In this document: positions 1 to 5,847 of the stretch, piece after piece | Layout: each line of letters opens with the position of its first letter | Position numbering within the stretch: the first letter of the stretch is position 1 | Assembly: GCA_905372595.1 (NCBI GenBank) | Contig: CAJPPS010000094.1 | Span: 1 to 5,847, forward strand | Source: an uncultured Capnocytophaga sp. | GTDB taxonomy: Bacteria > Bacteroidota > Bacteroidia > Flavobacteriales > Flavobacteriaceae | Length of the DNA stretch: 5,847 bases | Direction of reading: 5' to 3' | Made by a program: the position numbers and the translations under genes | Notes under the pieces: model-generated | Database searches by the model: none | Seen by the model: only the letters and a program-made list of their open reading frames with translations | Told to the model about the DNA's origin: nothing

Positions 1-1339
1 GGATTGATTTTACTTCAGCCTGAGCTATTACTGGGAAAGTTCTTGCATAGAGCAGGAAGAGGACAAAGAAGAATCCTATTGTTCCTGTATATACTCCCAT
101 ATCTATTACTGTAGGCGAGAACATTGTCCAAGAAGAAGGAAGATAATCCCTATGGATAGAGGTAACGATAATCACAAATCGCTCGAACCACATCCCTATA
201 TTCACTACAATGGAAATACAGAATGAGAAGAGGATACTACGACGTAACTTCTTAATCCACATAAATTGTGGAGAGAATACATTACAAGTCATCATCATCC
301 AGTAAGCCCACCAGTAAGGTCCTGTTGCACGATTAAGGAATGCATATTGCTCATATTCTACTCCTGAATACCACGCTACAAAGAGCTCAGTAATATAAGC
401 ACATCCTACAATAGATCCTGTGATCATTACCACTAGGTTCATCAGTTCTATATGCTGGAGGGTAATATAGCTCTCTAGGTTACATACTTTTCGCATAATA
501 ATTAGCAAGGTATTTACCATTGAGAACCCTGAGAAGATAGCTCCCGCTACGAAGTAAGGAGGGAATATGGTAGTATGCCATCCTGGAATTACTGAGGTAG
601 CAAAGTCAAAAGATACAATTGTATGCACAGAAAGTACCAATGGAGTTGCTAAACCTGCCAATACTAGAGAGACTTCTTCAAAACGTTGCCAATCCTTAGC
701 ACGACCACTCCAACCAAAGCTCAAGAGGCTGTATATTTTCTTTTGGAATGGCTTAATTGCTCTATCACGAAGCATCGCGAAGTCAGGAAGCAAGCCTGTC
801 CACCAGAATACCAAAGATACGGAAAGATAGGTAGAAATAGCAAATACGTCCCACAAAAGAGGTGAATTAAAGTTTACCCATAAGGAACCAAATTGGTTCG
901 GAATAGGCATTGTCCAGTAAGCCAACCAAGGACGTCCCATATGGATAATTGGGAAGATTCCCGCCTGTACCACCGAGAAGATGGTCATCGCCTCTGCAGA
1001 ACGGTTAATCGCCATTCTCCATTTCTGACGGAAAAGTAACAATACTGCTGAAATCAAGGTTCCGGCGTGACCAATACCTACCCACCATACAAAGTTGGTG
1101 ATATCCCAAGCCCAACCTACAGTCTTATTCAGTCCCCAAGTACCAATCCCTGTGGATACGGTATAGACAATACAGCCCAATCCCCATAGGAAAGCGGAAA
1201 GAGCAATAGTAAATACTATCCACCAAAGACGATTGGCTTTGCCCTCTACAGGGCGTGCTATATCCACCGTAATATCGTGGTAGGTCTTCTCCCCTACTAT
1301 CAGTGGATTTCGTATAGGTGCTTCGTAATGCGATGCCAT
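1..1339 (-). CDS. actC: ActC, NrfD/PsrC-like membrane subunit of alternative complex III (3' partial)
   Basis: This is the integral-membrane, quinol-oxidising subunit of alternative complex III. I translated the frame from the ATG at 1339 to the window edge: 446 codons are open with no stop, so the C-terminus is missing; the family is usually only slightly longer. About ten hydrophobic helices are visible, near residues 38-61, 83-103, 117-133, 161-184, 222-243, 262-283, 299-323, 341-361, 369-393 and 412-436, with a polar loop at 186-220. Family hallmarks are GIGHAGTLIS (88-97), IIHMGRPW (131-138), SPLLWD (159-164), HTIVSFDFA (239-247), PGWHTTIFPPYF (252-263) and NIGMWFERF (380-388). His133 and Asp164 sit where the family places quinol and proton-path residues; this role is inferred. 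The start is chosen because MASHYEAPIRNPLIVG resembles the family N-terminus and an A-rich tract precedes it. It follows actB by 20 bases, so co-transcription is very likely. No frameshift was found. Confidence 0.95.
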   Translation of the reverse strand, partial: MASHYEAPIRNPLIVGEKTYHDITVDIARPVEGKANRLWWIVFTIALSAFLWGLGCIVYTVSTGIGTWGLNKTVGWAWDITNFVWWVGIGHAGTLISAVLLLFRQKWRMAINRSAEAMTIFSVVQAGIFPIIHMGRPWLAYWTMPIPNQFGSLWVNFNSPLLWDVFAISTYLSVSLVFWWTGLLPDFAMLRDRAIKPFQKKIYSLLSFGWSGRAKDWQRFEEVSLVLAGLATPLVLSVHTIVSFDFATSVIPGWHTTIFPPYFVAGAIFSGFSMVNTLLIIMRKVCNLESYITLQHIELMNLVVMITGSIVGCAYITELFVAWYSGVEYEQYAFLNRATGPYWWAYWMMMTCNVFSPQFMWIKKLRRSILFSFCISIVVNIGMWFERFVIIVTSIHRDYLPSSWTMFSPTVIDMGVYTGTIGFFFVLFLLYARTFPVIAQAEVKSI

Positions 1340-1350
1340 ATTTTTTTAAT
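1340..1350 (-). promoter_or_regulatory. A-rich translation initiation region of actC
   Basis: The coding strand reads ATTAAAAAAAT directly before the ATG, with a run of seven A and no GGAGG-like sequence. Bacteroidota commonly start translation from A-rich leaders without a Shine-Dalgarno pairing, so this fits the assigned actC start. It does not prove it. Confidence 0.45.
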
Positions 1351-1366
1351 TATCAATTATTAATTG
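1346..1366 (-). repeat. Short heptanucleotide repeat overlapping the actB 3' end
   Basis: On the coding strand the units are CAATTAA (1366-1360), TAATTGA (1359-1353) and TAATTAA (1352-1346). The first is identical to a unit found twice in the actA-actB spacer, and its last three bases are the actB stop codon. The array therefore spans the last actB codons and most of the 20-base spacer before actC. Confidence 0.6.
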
Positions 1367-4300
1367 TTATTTCTTACTTTTACTTGATAGAATACATTTG
1401 GACGCGCTCCTACGTGTTCTAATAGGTGATACATACGTTTATCCTCGCTAAGAGCTACAATAGGATCTGCTGGATTATTGACATCTCCAAAAGTCATTGC
1501 CCCTGTACCACAAGCAGCAGCACACGCACAAGCATCATTGAATTCTCCTACTTTTACTTCTCGGTTTTCTCGCTTAGCACGTAGGATAACAGCTTGAGTT
1601 TCTTGGATACAGAAAGAACATTTCTCCATTACACCACGTGAACGTACCACTACATCTGGATTCAGTACCATCTTACCATAATCATTATTCATATGGTAAT
1701 CGAATTCATTATTATTGCTGTATAAGAACCAGTTAAATCTACGTACTTTATATGGACAGTTATTAGCACAATAACGAGTTCCTACACAACGGTTATAAGC
1801 CATATGGTTTTGTCCTTGTACCCCGTGAGAAGTAGCTCCTACAGGACACACAGTTTCACAAGGAGCATTATTACACTGCTGACACATTACAGGCTGGAAA
1901 GCTACCTGTGGATTATCGGAAGGCGTTTCCATCTCTCCAAATGTAGAAAGAGCCGCTCCTAAGCCACTGATACCCTCTACTTTCTGGTCATCTTGTGCAA
2001 AAGTCTCTTCTGAAGAATAATAACGGTCTATACGTAACCAATGCATATCTCTAGAACGTCTTACCTCGCTCTTACCTACTACAGGTACATTGTTTTCAGC
2101 ATGGCACGCAATTACACAGGCTCCACAACCTGTACAAGCATTTAGGTCTATTGATAGATTAAAGAAATGTCCTGTACTCTGGTCAAACTCTTTCCATAGG
2201 GTTACTGAAGTTGCTTTTACTTCTTTATGGTCTAAGGATACTTCTGGTTTTTTATTCCACTCCTCTGGACTCTTGGTAACAAATTCCTCAAGAGTAGTTT
2301 CCTTAATGATATCTCCACGACCCATTAGGGTATTGTGAAGCTGTACACAAGCATATTCGTGAGTACCTTCTGCTTTCTTAATAGAAGTTACAGCTTGTAC
2401 ATTGTTAAAGTTATGATAGAGGACATAAGCATTTACCCCTACTTGCATCTCTTTTTGCATACCTGCTTTACGCCCGTAACCAAAAGCTAAACCTACAGAG
2501 CCTTTAGCTTGTCCTGGCTGAATAAGTACAGGTACTTTAAGCCTAACTTGTCCTACCTGAATCTCTGCATAATCCCCATCCAAGGCACCATTGGCTACGT
2601 GCCAATTCTTAATACCTAGTTCTTTAGCATCGGCAGCAGACATTGTAAGATAGTTATCCCAGCTTACACGAGTAATTGGATCTGGAAGTTCCTGTAACCA
2701 AGGGTTATTAGCTTGTTGCCCATCTCCAAGACCTGTTTTTGTATATAAGGTAAGTTCAAAACCTTGAACAGGGGTAGCTGTAAGTGCGGACAACATAGGT
2801 GCTACATCTTGCACTGGAGATTTCTCTGCCAATATATATTCTTTTGCTGAGCGATAGAATCCATCATGCTGAGCTTTTTCCCAAGCATATCCCTCGGCAA
2901 GGATATTTGCTTTCCAGAAATTCTTTATATATTCATAATAATTTGCTTCCTTACCACTCCACTTGAGTAAGGCTTCTTGTAACTGACGGGTATCAAAAAG
3001 CGGACGGATAGTAGGCTGCATTAGTGCGTAATAATCTTCTCGCATCTGTACATCTCCCCAAGATTCTAAATAGTGAGGTGCTGCTGCCAAATAGGTAGTT
3101 TTCAAGGCTGTTTCATCTGCTCGAAGAGAGAAAGCCACCGAAGTGACCTTGCTAAGTCCTGTTTCGAAAGCCATTGCATCAAGAGGATAAAGTGTATAAA
3201 GTGGATTCACATTTGCTGTGATAAGCACCCCTACCTTACCTACATTCATATCAATAAGGAGTTGCTTAAGAGCAGCACTATTTCCTTGACGGATATATAC
3301 TGGATGACTATAGTCAAAGGCTGTACTGTGAAGTACCTCTTCGTTGATTTCAAGAACAAGGCTTTGTGCATTCACATCCTGAATACCCGTTACCACTACT
3401 GCTTTACCTCCAGCCTTTTTAGCCTGGTCAGCAGCTTTCTTTACCATTGCCTCTGCTCGCTCAGGAAGTTCTCCTCCTACGTTCTTTCCAGTAAGATAAC
3501 CATAGAATTTCGCTAAAGCTACCTTTAGTTGTGAAGGCTTCAGAGCTACACGGGTATCAGCATTTGCCCCTGTAAGAGACATATTACTTTCAAATTGGTA
3601 GTGCTTGGACATCTTGCCCTCTTTAGTTGGGATACGTCCTTTTGCATAGTCTTCTTCATAACCTCCTTGCCAATCAGCTATAAAATCTGCTCCAAAAGAA
3701 ACTATAACCTCAGCCTTGCTAAAATCATAATCCGCTAAGGCACGGAAACCATATTTCTTTTCAAAAGCCAATACTGCCGCCTCTTCAGAGACTGCGTCAT
3801 AGATTACATGCTTTGTATTGCTATATTTCTCAGTAAATTCTTTGATAAGAGCTGTTGTAGAAGGACTTGCAAGAGTACCTGTAAGAAGTACTATCTGCTT
3901 GCCTTGTGCTTGTGCCTCATTAAGTGCTTTCACAACTGCTCCATCTAGTGTATCCCAAGTGATAGATTCACTACCTTTCTGAGGTCCTTTAGCACGATAA
4001 CTGTCATACATAGTAAGTACAGATGCCTGTACACGAGCATTCCCACAACCACGATAGGAAGCCTCACGATTATTTTCTATCTTGATCGGGCGTCCTTCTC
4101 TGGTTTTTACCAAAACAGAGGCAAAATCAAACCCATCAGCAATTGTTGTGGCATAGTAATCAGGAATTCCTGGACGTATCTGCTCTGGAAGAACTACATA
4201 AGGAATCGCCTTATGCACAGGTCCTTCACAAGCTGCCAAAGCTGCTGCCGCTGTGGTAAAACCTACATATTTTAGAAAATCACGACGTGTAGTGGAGGAC

Positions 4301-4455
4301 TCCTCCATTACTTCTTTATTTGACAAAAATTCGTGTTCGCCTGAGTAAAGCGTAGGGAGCTTATCTACAAATTCATTCTGCTGAATTTGGTCTATTACTG
4401 GATTATTTGTATCCAGTTCCTCTACACTTCTCCAATATTTTTTTTCTGATGACAT
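1360..4455 (-). CDS. actB: ActB, molybdopterin-oxidoreductase-like/iron-sulfur fusion subunit of alternative complex III
   Basis: This is the large periplasm-facing electron-transfer subunit, carrying electrons from the ActC quinol site towards the ActA hemes. It has 1031 residues, a normal length for a fused ActB. In order: a 56-residue polar leader; a twin-arginine motif RRDFLK (57-62) and Ala-rich stretch ending LAAC (73-76); a molybdopterin-oxidoreductase-like domain (about 77-700); and a ferredoxin-like domain (about 762-1000). The last has four Cys groups: C774/777/780/784; C858/861/866/870; C890/896/900; and C946/949 with C978/982. In ACIII this set holds three [4Fe-4S] clusters and one [3Fe-4S] cluster. 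The first 770 residues contain only C76, C137 and C703, so the N-terminal cluster motif of true molybdoenzymes is absent, in line with the known lack of molybdopterin in ActB. An extra Cys (976) and Gly983 where Pro is usual mark the fourth group. The start fits the conserved MSSEKKYWRSVEEL opening and lies 71 bases after actA. It ends with three Asn codons lying in a repeat. Confidence 0.96.
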   Translation of the reverse strand: MSSEKKYWRSVEELDTNNPVIDQIQQNEFVDKLPTLYSGEHEFLSNKEVMEESSTTRRDFLKYVGFTTAAAALAACEGPVHKAIPYVVLPEQIRPGIPDYYATTIADGFDFASVLVKTREGRPIKIENNREASYRGCGNARVQASVLTMYDSYRAKGPQKGSESITWDTLDGAVVKALNEAQAQGKQIVLLTGTLASPSTTALIKEFTEKYSNTKHVIYDAVSEEAAVLAFEKKYGFRALADYDFSKAEVIVSFGADFIADWQGGYEEDYAKGRIPTKEGKMSKHYQFESNMSLTGANADTRVALKPSQLKVALAKFYGYLTGKNVGGELPERAEAMVKKAADQAKKAGGKAVVVTGIQDVNAQSLVLEINEEVLHSTAFDYSHPVYIRQGNSAALKQLLIDMNVGKVGVLITANVNPLYTLYPLDAMAFETGLSKVTSVAFSLRADETALKTTYLAAAPHYLESWGDVQMREDYYALMQPTIRPLFDTRQLQEALLKWSGKEANYYEYIKNFWKANILAEGYAWEKAQHDGFYRSAKEYILAEKSPVQDVAPMLSALTATPVQGFELTLYTKTGLGDGQQANNPWLQELPDPITRVSWDNYLTMSAADAKELGIKNWHVANGALDGDYAEIQVGQVRLKVPVLIQPGQAKGSVGLAFGYGRKAGMQKEMQVGVNAYVLYHNFNNVQAVTSIKKAEGTHEYACVQLHNTLMGRGDIIKETTLEEFVTKSPEEWNKKPEVSLDHKEVKATSVTLWKEFDQSTGHFFNLSIDLNACTGCGACVIACHAENNVPVVGKSEVRRSRDMHWLRIDRYYSSEETFAQDDQKVEGISGLGAALSTFGEMETPSDNPQVAFQPVMCQQCNNAPCETVCPVGATSHGVQGQNHMAYNRCVGTRYCANNCPYKVRRFNWFLYSNNNEFDYHMNNDYGKMVLNPDVVVRSRGVMEKCSFCIQETQAVILRAKRENREVKVGEFNDACACAAACGTGAMTFGDVNNPADPIVALSEDKRMYHLLEHVGARPNVFYQVKVRNNN

Positions 4456-4529
4456 TTTCTTAATTGTTAATGGTTAATTGTTAATGATTAATGTTCAATA
4501 ATTTAGTCATTATTCATTACTCATTATTA
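4453..4529 (-). repeat. Degenerate heptanucleotide tandem array filling the actA-actB spacer
   Basis: Read on the coding strand from 4529 down, the spacer divides into 7-base units: TAATAAT, GAGTAAT, GAATAAT, GACTAAA, TTATTGA, ACATTAA, TCATTAA, CAATTAA, CCATTAA, CAATTAA, then GAAAATG. The first three bases are the actA stop and the last three are the actB start. Units 6-10 share nnATTAA, so TTAA recurs every 7 bases on the plus strand at 4460, 4467, 4474, 4481 and 4488. Units 2-3 share GAnTAAT; unit 5 and the start-codon unit are weak matches. The array is too AT-rich to form a stable terminator hairpin, so read-through from actA to actB is expected. Its function is unknown. Confidence 0.7.
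4456..4468 (-). promoter_or_regulatory. A-rich translation initiation region of actB
   Basis: The coding strand reads AACAATTAAGAAA directly before the actB ATG, again A-rich and without a Shine-Dalgarno core. AACAATTAA also occurs at the actB-actC junction, where it includes the actB stop. The element is made of the tandem heptamer, so repeat copy number could affect the initiation context; this is inference. Confidence 0.4.
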
Positions 4530-5847
4530 ATAATGGCATTTACCACATTCTAATCCACCAAGCTCAGCGATAGTAAGTTTTTCTTTGTTATATTTCTTAG
4601 CTAGCTGTTCGTGGATTTTCTCATAATAAGGATTAGCATTATCCACTTCAGTAGTATGGTGGCAGTTGATACACCAACCCATTGTAAGAGGTGCGTGCTG
4701 TTCTACTATTTCCATTGTTTGTACATCACCGTGACACTGTTGGCAAGCTACTCCTGCTACAGTTACGTGCTGAGAGTGGTTGAAGTATACGTGCTCAGGA
4801 AGGTTATGAATACGTGTCCATTTCACAGGTTTTTGTACACCTGTATAGCTCATATTATCAGGATCCCATCCTACTGCTTGGTAGAGTTTTTGGATTTCTC
4901 CATCATAGAATTCCTTAGTATATTGCTCAGTTACAGGACCTGTATATTCATCTATAGTTTTATGACAGTTCATACATACATTCAGTGAAGGAATACCTGC
5001 TGTCTTAGAGGTACGAGCTGCTGAGTGACAGAACTTACAATCTATCTGATTATCCCCTGCGTGAATCCTGTGAGAATAGTGTATTTCTTGGATAGGCTGA
5101 TACCCCTGATCAATCCCTACTTGCATCAAATAACCAAAGGCAAAATAGGTAGAAGAGAAGAAAAGTATAGCAATGACAGCCCCTATGATAAGTTTATTTT
5201 TAGCAAATATATTCCAAAGAGGATAATACTTACTAGTCTTGAGGTATTCCTCATTATTATTTTCTTTAGCAAGCTTACGTATCTCACGATTAGACTTGAT
5301 AATCACAAAAACCAAAGCTAATAGTGCAACTACTGATCCAATAAGCAATACCAAAGAAAGGCTACTTCCTTTATCTGCTACTGCTACAGGAGCTTGCTCT
5401 GTAGTAGCTTCTGTCTGTGCAACTGCTTCTTGTGCTGGTGCTTCTGGAGCTGGAGTAGCTGCTTCCGCCTTAGCTGGGTCAGTTACATAAGCAAGGACAT
5501 TATCTATATCCTCATCTGAGAGAATGCTCTCATAGGCAAGCATAGGTACTTTGTTGTATTCCTCGAATACAGCAACCGCATCCTTATCTCCTGCATCTAT
5601 AAGGCTCTTACTATTCTTGATCCACTTGTGTAACCACTCCGTAGATCGTCTCTGGGTAACGCCATCCAAAGGAGGCCCCACGAGCTTCTTCCCATCGAGC
5701 TTATGACAAGCAGCACAGTTCGCCTTGAAAAGGTCTTTCCCCTTCATAGGATCCCCCTCAGCTCCTTGCCCAAACATTTGTACAGGCAGTAACATTGCTA
5801 AAAACAACATTGCCAGTAACTTACACGCCTTATGGTTGGTATGCTTT
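4527..5847 (-). CDS. actA: ActA, membrane-anchored hexaheme cytochrome c subunit of alternative complex III (5' partial)
   Basis: This is the multiheme cytochrome c subunit that takes electrons from ActB and passes them on towards a cytochrome c or terminal oxidase. Numbered from the in-window ATG at 5810, six CxxCH heme motifs are seen: CAACH (32-36), CKFCH (258-262), CMNCH (279-283), CQQCH (356-360), CINCH (380-384) and CGKCH (422-426, one residue before the stop). The first lies in a class-I-type mono-heme domain with Met90 (KVPML) as likely distal ligand; the other five form the ActA pentaheme domain, with spare His such as 244, 247, 250, 335, 340, 345, 348 and 372 as candidate axial ligands. 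Between them lie an Ala/Pro/Glu linker (112-148) and two membrane helices (about 150-172 and 207-229). The frame stays open upstream of 5810 to the edge, encoding the Lys/His-rich KHTNHKACKLLA, which looks like a signal-peptide n-region, so the true start is probably beyond 5847. It is first of the three genes here. Confidence 0.95.
   Translation of the reverse strand, partial: KHTNHKACKLLAMLFLAMLLPVQMFGQGAEGDPMKGKDLFKANCAACHKLDGKKLVGPPLDGVTQRRSTEWLHKWIKNSKSLIDAGDKDAVAVFEEYNKVPMLAYESILSDEDIDNVLAYVTDPAKAEAATPAPEAPAQEAVAQTEATTEQAPVAVADKGSSLSLVLLIGSVVALLALVFVIIKSNREIRKLAKENNNEEYLKTSKYYPLWNIFAKNKLIIGAVIAILFFSSTYFAFGYLMQVGIDQGYQPIQEIHYSHRIHAGDNQIDCKFCHSAARTSKTAGIPSLNVCMNCHKTIDEYTGPVTEQYTKEFYDGEIQKLYQAVGWDPDNMSYTGVQKPVKWTRIHNLPEHVYFNHSQHVTVAGVACQQCHGDVQTMEIVEQHAPLTMGWCINCHHTTEVDNANPYYEKIHEQLAKKYNKEKLTIAELGGLECGKCHY

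Noticed and set aside
567..830. 87-codon open frame on the plus strand
   Set aside because: It is antisense to actC, whose frame is intact and strongly conserved here; the product has no recognisable features.
2090..2338. 82-codon open frame on the plus strand
   Set aside because: It is antisense to the ActB iron-sulfur domain and shows no family motif or start context.
3073..3516. 147-codon open frame on the plus strand
   Set aside because: It lies wholly inside actB on the other strand; its product is Cys/Ser/Ile-rich with no recognisable domain. It is a shadow of actB codon use.
4456..4526. Internal promoter or intrinsic terminator between actA and actB
   Set aside because: No TAnnTTTG-type Bacteroidota -7 element is seen on the coding strand, and there is no G+C stem followed by a T run.
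4460..4529. Possible CRISPR array or transposon end in the actA-actB spacer
   Set aside because: The repeats are 7 bases long with no unique spacers between them, there are no terminal inverted repeats, and neither flanking gene is interrupted.
4611..5490. Three overlapping plus-strand open frames (4611-4988, 5025-5321, 5239-5490)
   Set aside because: All are antisense to actA. The Ala/Gly/Ser-rich stretch in the last one mirrors the ActA linker, and none shows a plausible protein family.
5808..5810. ATG at 5810 as the actA start
   Set aside because: It is possible, but the frame remains open to the edge with a basic segment just upstream, so a start beyond the window is preferred.

Overview
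The window carries three consecutive genes, all on the minus strand, that encode the core of an alternative complex III (ACIII, the Act quinol:electron-acceptor oxidoreductase). Read in the direction of transcription (right to left) they are actA (multiheme cytochrome c, 5' end outside the window), actB (1031-residue fusion of a molybdopterin-oxidoreductase-like domain and a ferredoxin-like iron-sulfur domain) and actC (NrfD/PsrC-like polytopic quinol-binding subunit, 3' end outside the window). Nearly every base is coding; the only gaps are spacers of 71 and 20 bases, and no stretch over 300 bases lacks a gene.

The organism is most likely a member of the Bacteroidota, probably class Flavobacteriia. 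Reasons: the A-B-C order, the fused mono-heme plus penta-heme ActA, the ActB with an extended Tat leader, AT-rich spacers, and no Shine-Dalgarno sequence before actB or actC (both starts follow A-rich tracts, as is usual in that phylum). The genus cannot be settled from this window; Capnocytophaga or a relative is only a guess.

The genes work together as follows. ActC, with ten predicted membrane helices, should oxidise menaquinol. Electrons would pass through the iron-sulfur clusters of ActB and the c-type hemes of ActA to a terminal oxidase, replacing a bc1 complex. actD, actE/F-type genes and oxidase genes would be expected beyond the left edge, but they are not seen here.

The system itself is known. 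The least expected feature is in the spacers. The whole actA-actB gap reads as a degenerate 7-base tandem array running from the actA stop codon to the actB start codon. The same heptamer recurs in the actB-actC gap, where it supplies the actB stop codon and its last Asn codons. No promoter, terminator, RNA gene, CRISPR array or mobile element could be supported.
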